Below are positions 46,348-54,906 of a stretch of DNA of 64,000 nt, one piece after another. This stretch comes from Microbacterium luteolum (GTDB taxonomy: Bacteria > Actinomycetota > Actinomycetes > Actinomycetales > Microbacteriaceae): contig NZ_BAAAUN010000001.1 in assembly GCF_039533965.1 (NCBI RefSeq), positions 248,001 to 312,000 of the forward strand, written 5' to 3'. How positions within the stretch are numbered: the stretch's first letter is position 1; each line of letters opens with the position of its first letter. Under the pieces are notes generated by a model. It was given only the letters and a program-made list of their open reading frames with translations. It was not told the origin of the DNA and searched no databases. A program made the position numbers and the translations under genes.

Positions 46348-47502
46348 ATGCTCCGCGTCACGGCCCTGCCGTTGGCGGAACTCCGCGAGCGCAGCAGCGA
46401 GAAGTGGCGGGAGTATCCCGCTGACGTCCTGCCGCTGTTCGTCGCGGAGACCGACTTTCCGCTGGCGCCGGCGATCACGACCGCACTTCAGCGCGCCGTC
46501 GAGATCGGCGACACCGGGTACGTGGCCTCTCGGACGCCGCTGGCGGAGTCTTTCGCCGCGTTCGCCTCCCGTCGCTACGGGTGGGATCCCGACCCCGCGC
46601 GCATGCGGAGCACGGCCGACGTGAGCATGGGGATCGTCGAGATCCTCCGGCGCGTCACGCAGCCCGGCGACCGCGTCATCGTCACGCCCCCGGTCTATCC
46701 ACCGTTCTACGAGCTCGTCGCCGAGGCCGGCGCGGAGGTGGCACGCGTTCCGCTGCGCGACACCGGGACGGCGTGGGAACTCGATCTCGACGGCATCCGC
46801 TCCGCGTTCGAAGACGGGGCGACAGCGATCCTGCTCTGCAATCCGCACAACCCGACCGGGACTGTGCACGATCGCGACGCGCTGACGGCTCTCGCCGAGA
46901 TCGCCGAGGAGTTCGGCGCCGCCGTCGTCTCCGACGAGATCCACGGACCGCTCGCTCAGCCCGGCACCGGCTTCACGCCGTTCCTGACAGCGGGCGACGC
47001 GGCACAGCGCGTCGGCTACGCGGTCGTGAGTGCGAGCAAGGCGTTCAACCTCGCCGGACTCAAGTGCGCCCTGATGGTCACCGCGCACGACGAGACCAGC
47101 GCCGTCGTGCGCGGACTCCCCGTCGAGGTCGAGTGGCGCACGGGGCAGTTCGGACTGCTCGCCGCGGTCGCCGCGTTCTCCGCGGAGAGCGACGAGTGGC
47201 TCGACGGGCTGCTGCGCACGCTCGATGAGAATCGGGTGCTCCTGGAGGATCTGCTCGCCGCGCGTCTGCCCGGTGCGCGGTACCGCATCCCCGATGCCGG
47301 CTACCTCGCCTGGATCGATCTTTCGGCTCTGGAGTGGGGCGACAACCCCGCCCGAAGGATCCTGAAAGACGCCAGGGTGGCGCTCCACTTCGGCCCGGCC
47401 TTCGGCGCCGAGGGGGCTGGACACGTGCGACTGAACTTCGGGACGAGCCCGGAGATCATCACCGAGGCCATCGAGCGCATCGCGGCGCTCGTCGGCCGAT
47501 GA
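46348..47502 (+). CDS. PLP-dependent aminotransferase / C-S lyase (MalY-PatB type)
   Basis: 384-residue fold-type I PLP enzyme. It begins with a segment like the PatB/MalY group (EKWREYPADVLPLFVAETDFPL), followed by CNPHNPTGTVHDRDAL, the Asp in VVSDEIHGPL, and the Schiff-base Lys in VSASKAFNLAGLK. Family members cleave cystathionine or cysteine C-S bonds. ATG 46348 lies two bases after the sufT-like stop. The placement directly after a suf operon lacking sufS is notable, but a role in sulfur supply is speculation. It overlaps the MFS gene. Confidence 0.85.
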   Translation: MLRVTALPLAELRERSSEKWREYPADVLPLFVAETDFPLAPAITTALQRAVEIGDTGYVASRTPLAESFAAFASRRYGWDPDPARMRSTADVSMGIVEILRRVTQPGDRVIVTPPVYPPFYELVAEAGAEVARVPLRDTGTAWELDLDGIRSAFEDGATAILLCNPHNPTGTVHDRDALTALAEIAEEFGAAVVSDEIHGPLAQPGTGFTPFLTAGDAAQRVGYAVVSASKAFNLAGLKCALMVTAHDETSAVVRGLPVEVEWRTGQFGLLAAVAAFSAESDEWLDGLLRTLDENRVLLEDLLAARLPGARYRIPDAGYLAWIDLSALEWGDNPARRILKDARVALHFGPAFGAEGAGHVRLNFGTSPEIITEAIERIAALVGR

Positions 47503-48869
47503 CGTCGGTGGAACCCGCCGCGTCGATCTGGGATCGCCACCGTATCTGGGTCACGCTCGGCGCGGTCGCCCTGATCTTCCTCGCGGCGATCGAGGCGCTG
47601 GCGGTCACGACGGTCATGCCGGTGGTGAGCGAGGCGCTCGACGGTCAGTCGCTCTACGCGGTCGCGTTCGCCGGAACCCTGGCGACGAGCGTGATCGGCA
47701 TGGTCGCGGCGGGGGCATGGTCCGACGCCCGCGGGCCGCGCGGCGCGCTCTATGTCGCGGTGACGCTCTTCGTCGCCGGTCTCCTGATCTCCGGCCTCGC
47801 CACGACGATGCATCAGTTCCTCGTCGGCCGGCTGGTGCAGGGCCTCGGCACGGGCGGTCAGACCGTCGCGCTCTACGTCGTGGTGGCGCGACTGTACCCC
47901 GCGCACCTGCACGGCCGCATCTTCGCCGCGTTCGCCGCGGCGTGGGTGGTGCCCTCCATGGTCGGACCGTTCCTCGCCGGGGCCGTCGCGGAGTACCTGG
48001 ACTGGCGCTGGGCGTTCCTCGGCGTCGCGGTCCTGACCGCAGGGGCCTTCCTCATGATCGCGGTGCGACTCCGTGGGGTCGACCTCGGTCACGGCGAGCC
48101 TCAGGACGGCCGCGCGCTCGTCACGAGGCTGCTGCTCGCCGTGGTGGTCGCGGTCCTCGCCGTGGTGATCGGATTCTCCGCCGACATGGCACCCGCGGTC
48201 GGATGGCCTGTCGCACTCGTCGCGGTGGCGGTGATCGCGTTCGCCGTGCTCCCGCTGGTGCCGCGACGCACGCTCCGCGCCGGACCGGGACTGCCCAGCG
48301 TCGTGCTCATGCGCGGTATCGCCGCGGGGGCGTTCTTCGCAGCCGAGGCCTACATCCCCTATCTGCTGATGGAGCGGTACGCGTTCACGGCCACCTGGGC
48401 CGGCGTGGCCCTGATGCTGGCGGCATTCGCTTGGGCGGGTGCGTCCGCGGTGCAGGGAAAGTTCGGCGAGAGACTGGGCAACCATCGCATCACTCTGATC
48501 AGTCTCGGATTGATCCTCTTCGCGATGATCTGCGTGCTCGTGGCCGCGCTGACGGGTATCACGCCGATCGTCGTCATCATCGGCTGGGCGTTCGCCGGGG
48601 GAGGGATGGGTCTGCTGTATCCCCGTCTGACCGTGCTCACGCTGGCCTACTCCGACGAGACCAACCAGGGGTTCAACTCCTCCGCGCTGTCGATCTCGGA
48701 TGCCACGGGATCAGCCGTGGCGATCGCCCTCGCGGGGCTCGGCGTCGCCACGCTCGGCGGTGGAGCCGGGGCCTTCGGGGCCGTGTTCGCCTTCGGGATC
48801 GCGCTGGTGCTGCTGGCGGTCGTGCCCGGGCTCAGGCTCGGTCACGCGGCGGAGTCGCTGCCGCGCTGA
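47499..48869 (+). CDS. MFS transporter
   Basis: 456-residue major facilitator with about fourteen hydrophobic segments, consistent with the DHA2-type drug exporter group. Motif A-like GAWSDARGPRGALYV follows TM2, and VGRLVQGLGTGGQTVALYVV is TM4 with motif B. The start overlaps the preceding PLP-enzyme stop (ATGA). Substrate unknown. Its last 38 bases overlap the convergent TetR gene. Confidence 0.88.
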   Translation: MTSVEPAASIWDRHRIWVTLGAVALIFLAAIEALAVTTVMPVVSEALDGQSLYAVAFAGTLATSVIGMVAAGAWSDARGPRGALYVAVTLFVAGLLISGLATTMHQFLVGRLVQGLGTGGQTVALYVVVARLYPAHLHGRIFAAFAAAWVVPSMVGPFLAGAVAEYLDWRWAFLGVAVLTAGAFLMIAVRLRGVDLGHGEPQDGRALVTRLLLAVVVAVLAVVIGFSADMAPAVGWPVALVAVAVIAFAVLPLVPRRTLRAGPGLPSVVLMRGIAAGAFFAAEAYIPYLLMERYAFTATWAGVALMLAAFAWAGASAVQGKFGERLGNHRITLISLGLILFAMICVLVAALTGITPIVVIIGWAFAGGGMGLLYPRLTVLTLAYSDETNQGFNSSALSISDATGSAVAIALAGLGVATLGGGAGAFGAVFAFGIALVLLAVVPGLRLGHAAESLPR

Positions 48870-49416
48870 TCGCACCCGTGAGGGCGGTCACGCCGAGATC
48901 GAAGACGCGGTCCAGTCCGGCGGTGACGTCGTTCTCATCCCCGCCGAGCAGGGCCCCGTGGCTGTCGGCGTGCATGCGCTGCTGCACGAGAGTCGCGTGC
49001 CCGAGGATGAAGTGCAGGATCGCGACCGCGCGCTGCTCGACGTCCGTGGCCCCCTCGTTCTCGAGGGCTCTCGCCAGGGCGGACTGCGCGGGCGAGGCGC
49101 CGAGTCGGAGGGCGTAGGTGCTGAGGACAAGCTCCGCGCCGTCGCGGTGGGCGAAGAGCGCGTCGCGGATGCTCCGTGCCGTCGTGAGCACTCCCGCCCC
49201 GGTTCCGTGGATGATCGCTGTGATCCGGTCCGCGAGATCGGCGAGGAGCTCCTGCTTGCTGGAGAAGTGCCAGTAGAGCGCGCTGGGCTGCACGTCGAGC
49301 CGACCGGCGATGCGCCGCATGGAGAGATCGGCGAGGCCCACCTCGTCGAGCAGCGCGAGGGCCGTGCGTGCGACGCTCTCGCGGTCGTGCCGTGCCGGAT
49401 TGTGTTCGGGGCTCAT
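48832..49416 (-). CDS. TetR family repressor (BioQ-like)
   Basis: 194-residue TetR regulator. The helix-turn-helix is in LSMRRIAGRLDVQPSALYWHFSSKQELL (described here by its ends, residues about 31-58), with a TetR_C-like ligand domain. ATG 49416 is leaderless: TATAGT lies six bases upstream. It is divergent from an ECF ATPase/T-component pair, and the shared gap holds two TGAAC-N3-GTTCA palindromes. The corynebacterial biotin repressor BioQ recognises a closely similar motif (TGAAC-N3-GTTAC), so a biotin role is the best guess; bioQ is not certain enough to name. Confidence 0.85.
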   Translation of the reverse strand: MSPEHNPARHDRESVARTALALLDEVGLADLSMRRIAGRLDVQPSALYWHFSSKQELLADLADRITAIIHGTGAGVLTTARSIRDALFAHRDGAELVLSTYALRLGASPAQSALARALENEGATDVEQRAVAILHFILGHATLVQQRMHADSHGALLGGDENDVTAGLDRVFDLGVTALTGAISAAATPPRDRA

Positions 49417-49421
49417 GCTCT

Positions 49422-49431
49422 CACTATAGTG
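49422..49431. promoter_or_regulatory. Palindromic -10 (CACTATAGTG), bidirectional
   Basis: CACTATAGTG is a perfect palindrome giving TATAGT on both strands: complement of 49423-49428 drives the TetR gene (leaderless), and 49425-49430 would drive the ABC operon. One shared symmetrical -10 can load polymerase in either direction. Confidence 0.6.
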
Positions 49432-49442
49432 AACAGCGTTCA
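49430..49442. promoter_or_regulatory. TetR operator 1 TGAACAGCGTTCA
   Basis: Inverted repeat TGAAC-AGC-GTTCA overlapping the predicted plus-strand transcription start and the palindromic -10. Resembles BioQ sites. Confidence 0.7.
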
Positions 49443-49444
49443 GG

Positions 49445-49457
49445 TGAACGGTGTTCA
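49445..49457. promoter_or_regulatory. TetR operator 2 TGAACGGTGTTCA
   Basis: Second inverted repeat TGAAC-GGT-GTTCA, 15 bases after the first. Its central GAACGGTGTTC recurs exactly at 52122-52132. Confidence 0.7.
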
Positions 49458-49506
49458 GGAGGGCTGCCCGCGAGGTGGCAGCGCTCCGCCGACGAGAGGA
49501 CCGCGG

Positions 49507-50205
49507 ATGGAGAAGGTCGTCACGACAGCCCGTGCGTCGATCGCGGTCGAGGGTGTCTCGGTCGACTTCGACGGTCGCGCCGTGCTCCACGATGTGACGG
49601 TGGACCTGACCGCGCCGACCATCGCCGTCATCGGGGCGAACGGTTCGGGCAAGTCGACGTTCGCACGTCTGCTCAACGGGCTCGTCGCTCCCACCACAGG
49701 GCAGGTGACCGTGGACGGCCTGGACACGGTGCGCGACCGTGCACTCGTGCGCCGTCGCGCCGGCTTCGTGTTCGCCAACCCGGAGGCGCAGATCCTCATG
49801 CCCACGCCCGCGGAGGACCTCGCGCTCTCGCTCCGCGACCTGCCGCGTGCCCAGGTCCAGGTGCGGGTGCGGGACACCCTCGCCGCCCAGGGGCTCGCCG
49901 CCCACGCCGACGTCCCGGCGTCGACGCTGTCCGGGGGCCAGAAGCAGATGCTCGCCCTGGCGTCGGTCCTCATCACGGAGCCGCGGGTGATCGTGGCGGA
50001 TGAGCCGACCACACTCCTCGACCTGCGGAATGCATGTCGGATCGCCGATCTGCTGCTCGCGCAGTCGGCGCAGGTCGTGCTCGTGACCCATGACCTCGAA
50101 CTCGCCGCGCGCTGCCACACGGCCGTGCTCTTCGACGAGGGCCGCGTGACGGCTTCAGGTGCGCCGGACGACGTCATCGAGGCGTATCGGCGGAGCTGCG
50201 GATGA
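49507..50205 (+). CDS. ECF-type ABC transporter ATP-binding protein (BioM/CbiO-like)
   Basis: 232-residue ATPase of an energy-coupling factor transporter. Walker A is GANGSGKSTFAR, the ECF-typical Q-loop is FVFANPEAQILMPT, the signature is LSGGQKQMLALAS, Walker B is VIVADEPTTLLD, and the switch His is LVTHDLEL. Family members power uptake of biotin, cobalt or other vitamins. The operator motif upstream suggests biotin, making this BioM-like. GAGAGGA lies before ATG 49507. It overlaps the T-component gene by four bases. Confidence 0.88.
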   Translation: MEKVVTTARASIAVEGVSVDFDGRAVLHDVTVDLTAPTIAVIGANGSGKSTFARLLNGLVAPTTGQVTVDGLDTVRDRALVRRRAGFVFANPEAQILMPTPAEDLALSLRDLPRAQVQVRVRDTLAAQGLAAHADVPASTLSGGQKQMLALASVLITEPRVIVADEPTTLLDLRNACRIADLLLAQSAQVVLVTHDLELAARCHTAVLFDEGRVTASGAPDDVIEAYRRSCG

Positions 50206-50795
50206 TCCCGCTCCACCGGCCGGGGTCGAGCCTGCTCCACCGTGCGCCGGCGGGCGTCAAGCTCAGCATCCTCGCGGTCGCCGCGCTGGTGCTCTCGCTG
50301 TATCCGCATGATCCGCTGAGCATCGGCATCGCCCTCCTCGCGGTGTGCGCGCTCTACGCGGTGGGACGGATGGGGTCACGTGTGCTCGGCGCTGAACTCT
50401 GGCGCCTCCGGTGGATCGTCCTGGTGCTCGCCACCGCGCTGGCGGTGTTCGTCTCCCCGGTCGCGGCGTGGATCAGCACCGGACGCGTCGTCGTGCTTCT
50501 CCTGCTGGCGAGCCTGCTGACCCTCACCACCCCGATGTCCGCGCTTCTGGACGTCCTGCGCCGGTTGCTGCATCCGCTCCGCCGCATCGGCGTCGATGTG
50601 GAGGCGGTGGCGATGACGATCTCGCTCACCCTCACGATGATCCCGGTGGTCGCGGGGTTCGCGGAACGGGTGCGTGAGGCGGGCCGAGCACGCGGTGTGC
50701 GGCTCGGCCCGCGAGCGGTCGTCCCGATGCTCGTGCTCGCTCTGCGTCACGCCGACGACGTAGGCGACGCGCTGGCCGCTCGCGGCATCGGCTGA
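50202..50795 (+). CDS. ECF transporter T component (BioN/CbiQ-like)
   Basis: 197-residue transmembrane coupling protein with about four to five hydrophobic helices. The coupling helices carry the Ala-Arg-Gly signatures in EAGRARGVRLG and DALAARGIG. It partners the preceding ATPase. The substrate-binding S component (bioY if this is a biotin system) is not next to it or anywhere in the window, so it must be encoded elsewhere. The ATGA overlap shows translational coupling. Confidence 0.87.
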   Translation: MIPLHRPGSSLLHRAPAGVKLSILAVAALVLSLYPHDPLSIGIALLAVCALYAVGRMGSRVLGAELWRLRWIVLVLATALAVFVSPVAAWISTGRVVVLLLLASLLTLTTPMSALLDVLRRLLHPLRRIGVDVEAVAMTISLTLTMIPVVAGFAERVREAGRARGVRLGPRAVVPMLVLALRHADDVGDALAARGIG

Positions 50796-50798
50796 CGG

Positions 50799-52109
50799 TC
50801 ACGCGAGGGCGAACGCCGCGCGGCCGGGCATCGTCTCGGTGGGCGCGCGCCGAGCGAGGCGGAGAGATGCGGCGAGGAGAGCGGCCGCGATCATCGCGGT
50901 CGCCACGGACGTGCCGAGCACCAGGAGCAGCACGATGCCGATCAATCCCAGCAGCGTGCCCAGCGCGAGCCCGCGCGTCGAGCGCGTCGGCTCGGGGGCG
51001 GCCTGCGTCTCGAATCGGGTGAAAGCCAGGGCCGTGACGGCCGTGAGCGCGAGAGCCGTGGCGAGCCACAGAGGCCTTCCTGCCCACCAGTCCGCGCTGT
51101 CGAGAGCGGGAAGGACGACGCCGGTGAGCAGCGCGAAGACTGCGGTGATGCCGGCCATGGCCAGCAGGATCGGCATGTGCCACAGGTAGATCGTCATGGC
51201 GCGTCGCGTCACGAATCCGGTGAACGCGGCCGGGAGGGGGCGCCGGCTGAGGCGTTCGATCCTGTCGCGGTGCAGCGAGAGCGCCCCGGTGTGCGCCACG
51301 CCGACGAGCAGCAGCGCCGCCGTGGGCGGGTTGATGTTCGCGATGAGGTCGGGGGAGTAGACCCCGGTGAGGAAGGTGGTTGCCAGGAGCGCGACCGCTC
51401 CGCCGACGGCGAGCATGCGCGTGCGGCGGCTGAGGGCGTCGATGCGGCCGTCGGCGAGGAAGAAGCCCAGCTGCTGGAGCGTCATCCAGACGAAGGCGAG
51501 ATTCAGGAAGCCCAGGCCGTCGATGCCGCTGGTGGCGCGCAGCGCGTCGACCAGGACGGATGCCGTCGCCAGCGCCGCGATCGTCACGAACGGAGCGCGC
51601 TCGTGCGCCGCCGCGAGCACCGGCAGGAGCGCCTGGCAGAGGACGAACACGCCGAGGAACCACAGCGGCTGACCGTAGCGGAAGCCGGCGGTGGCGATGA
51701 GGTCGGCGGGGACGCCGATCACGGTGAGGACGGCGAGGGCGAATCCGACGACGACGACCGTGAAGATCGCGGGTCGCAGGAGGCGGTGGATCCGCCCCGC
51801 GACGAAGTCGGTCGCCGTCCCGCCTCGCTGCTGCAGACGCCGATACGCGAGGAGACCCGAGAACCCGCCGATCACGAAGAAGAGGGGCATCACCTGGAGC
51901 ACCCAGCTGAGCGGCGCGATCCACCACGTGCTGTCGCTGGCGTTCTCGAAGAGCGGCCCTGCGTCGGTGACGGTGACGCCGACCATGATCGAATGGAGCA
52001 GCACGACCCCCAGGACGCACAGGGCCCTGACGAGGTCGATCCCGGTGTCGCGCGAGGCGCGCGGCGGGGGAGTGGGAGTCGCCGTGCGCGGCGCCTGGGC
52101 GATGGTCAT
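50799..52109 (-). CDS. Acyltransferase family membrane protein
   Basis: 436-residue integral membrane protein of the acyltransferase-3 type with about ten transmembrane helices. The start DTGIDLVRALCVLGVVLLHS carries the conserved Arg and His of this family, and FFVIGGFSGLLAYRRL follows. It probably O-acylates a cell-surface glycan or lipid; the substrate is unknown. AGGAGG lies seven bases before the ATG. Its promoter (CATAGT, complement of 52139-52144) has GGAACGGTGTTCC at the transcription start, sharing 11 bases with the TetR operator upstream of the neighbouring ECF genes. Confidence 0.85.
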   Translation of the reverse strand: MTIAQAPRTATPTPPPRASRDTGIDLVRALCVLGVVLLHSIMVGVTVTDAGPLFENASDSTWWIAPLSWVLQVMPLFFVIGGFSGLLAYRRLQQRGGTATDFVAGRIHRLLRPAIFTVVVVGFALAVLTVIGVPADLIATAGFRYGQPLWFLGVFVLCQALLPVLAAAHERAPFVTIAALATASVLVDALRATSGIDGLGFLNLAFVWMTLQQLGFFLADGRIDALSRRTRMLAVGGAVALLATTFLTGVYSPDLIANINPPTAALLLVGVAHTGALSLHRDRIERLSRRPLPAAFTGFVTRRAMTIYLWHMPILLAMAGITAVFALLTGVVLPALDSADWWAGRPLWLATALALTAVTALAFTRFETQAAPEPTRSTRGLALGTLLGLIGIVLLLVLGTSVATAMIAAALLAASLRLARRAPTETMPGRAAFALA

Positions 52110-52120
52110 GAGTCCTCCTC

Positions 52121-52133
52121 GGAACGGTGTTCC
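52121..52133. promoter_or_regulatory. Operator-like palindrome GGAACGGTGTTCC
   Basis: Perfect inverted repeat GGAAC-GGT-GTTCC. Its inner 11 bases GAACGGTGTTC are identical to TetR operator 2 at 49446-49456. It covers the predicted start of the acyltransferase transcript (-10 CATAGT, complement of 52139-52144). Confidence 0.6.
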
Positions 52134-52206
52134 CGAAGACTATGGACGCGGTGCACGCGGAGGCATCACTCTCCGGTCCCGTTCTCTCCCCCTACCGGAG
52201 GATGAG

Positions 52207-52878
52207 TCAGGAGGACGGTTCGACGAGCCCGGTGTCGTACGCGAGGATCACCGCGTGGACGCGGTCGCGCAGGTTCAGCTTCGCCAGCACCTTTCCGACG
52301 TGCGTCTTCACCGTCTGCTCGGCGATGAACAGATCGGCGGCGATCTCGGTGTTCGAACGTCCCTTTCCGATGAGCACGAGCACCTCCCGCTCGCGCTCGG
52401 TGAGCTCGGCCAGCGCCGTGGTCGCTCTGGGACTTCGCGGACGTCGTCCGGCGAACTGCTCGATCATGCGTCGCGTGACGCTCGGCGCGAGCAGGGCATC
52501 ACCGCCGGCCACGACCCGCACCGCATGCACGAGCTCCTCCGGCAGCGCGTCCTTGAGCAGGAACCCGCTGGCCCCGGCCTCCAGCGCGTCGTACACGTAG
52601 TCGTCGATGTCGAACGTGGTGAGCATCAGGATCCGCGGCACGTGCGCGGCGAGGTAGTTCGGACCGAGGATGCGCCTGGTGGCCTCGATGCCGTCGAGTT
52701 CCGGCATCCGCACGTCCATCAGGATCACGTCGGGATCGACGCGGGCCGCGAGCGTGACCGCCTCGGCGCCGGTCGCGGCCTGCCCGGTGACGCGGATGCC
52801 CTCGTGGGCATCGAGCAGGGCGGCGAATCCCGCGCGGACCATGGCCTGGTCGTCGGCGATGAGCACGCTGATGGTCAC
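52207..52878 (-). CDS. Two-component response regulator, NarL/LuxR type
   Basis: 223-residue regulator. The receiver domain has acidic residues in [12 protein letters not shown], the phospho-acceptor Asp in [16 protein letters not shown] and the switch Lys in [13 protein letters not shown] LuxR helix-turn-helix ([20 protein letters not shown], then [15 protein letters not shown]) follows. The GTG start overlaps the kinase stop by four bases. Target genes are unknown. Confidence 0.95.
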   Translation of the reverse strand: MTISVLIADDQAMVRAGFAALLDAHEGIRVTGQAATGAEAVTLAARVDPDVILMDVRMPELDGIEATRRILGPNYLAAHVPRILMLTTFDIDDYVYDALEAGASGFLLKDALPEELVHAVRVVAGGDALLAPSVTRRMIEQFAGRRPRSPRATTALAELTEREREVLVLIGKGRSNTEIAADLFIAEQTVKTHVGKVLAKLNLRDRVHAVILAYDTGLVEPSS

Positions 52879-54119
52879 GTGGTCTCCTTCTCGATGGTGG
52901 GGCCGTCGCCGACGGGGAGCGACGCCTCGACGGTCCACCCTCCGTCGCCGTCCGGGCCGGCGGAGAGACTGCCGCCCAGTAGTTCGGACCGCTCCCGCAT
53001 GCCGCGGAGGCCGTAGCCCGTGCCGTGGTCTTCCGGGCTGCGCGGGGGCGCGGCGTTGTGCACGCGGATGCGGATCGACGCGGCGTCCGCGTGCAGTCGC
53101 ACGGCGATGCGGGCGCCCGGGGCATGACGCACCGCGTTGCTCAGGGCCTCCTGGATGATGCGGAACGTGGCGATCTGCACGGCGGGGTTCGCAGCGGCGG
53201 CGGCGTCTCCGCCTTCGATCACCAGCCCGACCTCGACGCCGGCGCGACGGATGCTGTCCACGAGCGCCGGCACGTCGTCGATGCCCTGCTGCGGAGCGAG
53301 TTCGGCGCTCTGATCCTCGGTGCGGAGCACGCCGAGCATGCGCCGCATCTCGGTGAGAGAGGCGCGGGCCGTCGCCGCGATGTCGTCGAACTCGGCCGAC
53401 GCGGACTCGCCGATCTCGGGAAGGCGGTAGCGCGCGGTCGACGCCTGCACCTGGATCACCGACATGCTGTGAGCCACGACGTCGTGGAGCTCGCGCGCGA
53501 TGCGCGTGCGCTCCTCGACGAGGGCCCGGCGTGAACCCTCGAGGGCGCTGTGCTCCTTCTCGCGCGTCAGTTCCGCCGACACCCGCAGCCGGCCGGCCAC
53601 GAGGGCGGCGATCAGGAGCATCGCCGCGGCGATCGACGAGGTCACGATCAGGTCGGCGGTGGCGCTGCCGGCTGATCCTGGCGTCGCGATGATGTCCGGA
53701 CGCAGGACGGGCGCGGCGAGCGACACGACCACGCCGATGACGAGGGGGAAGACGCCGACCCGTGCGCCGTGGACGAACGTCACCACTCCGACGAACAGGA
53801 CGAAGGTCAGGAGCGCGGGCACCGACCACGGCCAGGGCGACTGGGTCGCGAGCTCGGGGACGACGAGGAGCGGCAGGATGAAGGCCGCGGCGCTGAACAG
53901 CGCGATGGCCCAGCGGGGATGGGGGATCGCGAGGAGCGGCGATGCGCAGAGGGCGGCGCCGAGGATGAACGCCAGCGGGAGAGGCGTGCCGAGGAGAACG
54001 GTCTGGATCGGGACGAGGTTCGCGTACAGCACGATCATCGCCGCGCACAGTGCCGCGAACGCCGCTGTCCGCGGGTTGATCCGCGGACGGCGCGGGGTGC
54101 GCTCTCTGCGACGTGCCAT
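52875..54119 (-). CDS. Sensor histidine kinase (HisKA_3 family)
   Basis: 414-residue membrane kinase. After a basic N terminus come about six transmembrane helices, then the dimerisation/phospho-acceptor motif [17 protein letters not shown] (phospho-His in ELHD) and a HATPase_c domain with N-box [13 protein letters not shown] and G-box [12 protein letters not shown]. It lacks a large extracytoplasmic sensor, so it probably detects a membrane or envelope signal. ATG 54119 is spaced well from AGGA; ATG 54128, overlapping the dedA stop, is the alternative. It is cognate to the next regulator. Confidence 0.93.
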   Translation of the reverse strand: MARRRERTPRRPRINPRTAAFAALCAAMIVLYANLVPIQTVLLGTPLPLAFILGAALCASPLLAIPHPRWAIALFSAAAFILPLLVVPELATQSPWPWSVPALLTFVLFVGVVTFVHGARVGVFPLVIGVVVSLAAPVLRPDIIATPGSAGSATADLIVTSSIAAAMLLIAALVAGRLRVSAELTREKEHSALEGSRRALVEERTRIARELHDVVAHSMSVIQVQASTARYRLPEIGESASAEFDDIAATARASLTEMRRMLGVLRTEDQSAELAPQQGIDDVPALVDSIRRAGVEVGLVIEGGDAAAAANPAVQIATFRIIQEALSNAVRHAPGARIAVRLHADAASIRIRVHNAAPPRSPEDHGTGYGLRGMRERSELLGGSLSAGPDGDGGWTVEASLPVGDGPTIEKETT

Positions 54120-54124
54120 GTCTG

Positions 54125-54742
54125 TCATCCTGCCAGTCGGGGAACGGTCTCGCGTCGTCGACGGGCGGCTGCGACCCGGTCGATCACGAAGCCGACCACG
54201 AGGGCGATGCCGATGCCGAGCCCGGCGCTGAGCAGCGGCTGGTCCTTGATCCAGGCTCCCGCGAGCAGGCCGATGGCGAGGCTGAAGATGCTCCAGCTCA
54301 GTCCGGCGATGAGGCTCAGGGGGAGGAAGCGCCGCCAGGGGAAGCCGAGTGCGCCGGCGGACATGTTGACGGCGACCCGTCCCACGGGAATGTAGCGGGC
54401 GCCGAGGATCAGTACGGCGCTGCGGCGATCCAACGCTGTCTGAGCGTGCGCGAACGCGGCGGCGACCCGTGGACGTCGCATCCACGCGAAGCGGGTCGTC
54501 CCGAGCTTCCGGCCGATCGCGAAGGCGATGTTGTCGCCGATCGCGGCTCCGAGGGCGCCGACCGCGCCGAGGAGCAGCAGGTTCCCGTCTCCGGACGACA
54601 CGGCCACGGCCGCTGCCGCGACCAGCACGGTCTCGCTCGGAACCGGCGGGAAGAAGCCATCGATGATCGTCACGACGAACAGCACGAGGTAGAGCCAGGG
54701 TGAGGCGATCGCCTGCATGATGAGCTCGTTGAGGATGTCCAC
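54125..54742 (-). CDS. DedA family (SNARE-associated/VTT) membrane protein
   Basis: 205-residue polytopic membrane protein. The DedA signature runs through FPPVPSETVLVAAAAVAV (residues about 32-49), GDNIAFAIGRKLG, and RYIPVGRVAVNMSAGALG with the conserved Arg pair. DedA proteins act as lipid flippases, for example recycling the undecaprenyl carrier. GTG 54742 is fixed by TACCGT (complement of 54749-54754) six bases upstream, so the longer reading frame from 54778 is rejected. It heads the transcription unit with the two-component system. Confidence 0.9.
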   Translation of the reverse strand: MDILNELIMQAIASPWLYLVLFVVTIIDGFFPPVPSETVLVAAAAVAVSSGDGNLLLLGAVGALGAAIGDNIAFAIGRKLGTTRFAWMRRPRVAAAFAHAQTALDRRSAVLILGARYIPVGRVAVNMSAGALGFPWRRFLPLSLIAGLSWSIFSLAIGLLAGAWIKDQPLLSAGLGIGIALVVGFVIDRVAAARRRRETVPRLAG

Positions 54743-54748
54743 TCCTGC

Positions 54749-54754
54749 ACGGTA
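54749..54754 (-). promoter_or_regulatory. -10 element TACCGT for leaderless dedA-like gene
   Basis: TACCGT on the minus strand ends six bases before GTG 54742 and decides this start. Confidence 0.6.
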
Positions 54755-54847
54755 CGGAGCGCGTGCCAGGGACGGCATCCCTCCCGGGTATCGTCCCTCT
54801 CACTCTCCGGACTGATCTTCCTGACCGTCACTCCCTGCGGTGCCGCT

Positions 54848-54853
54848 TATACT
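54848..54853 (+). promoter_or_regulatory. -10 element TATACT of the ABC-F gene
   Basis: TATACT is close to the TATAAT ideal. Transcription would begin near 54860, leaving a leader of about 47 bases before GTG 54907. Confidence 0.5.
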
Positions 54854-54906
54854 GGGAGGCTGGCCCGTCGGCCGACTCTCTCCCCTTGAACGAACGGACA
54901 TCCGCT

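Noticed and set aside
54743..54778. Longer DedA-like protein from ATG 54778
   Set aside because: The TACCGT -10 lies inside this extension, so it would not be transcribed from that promoter.
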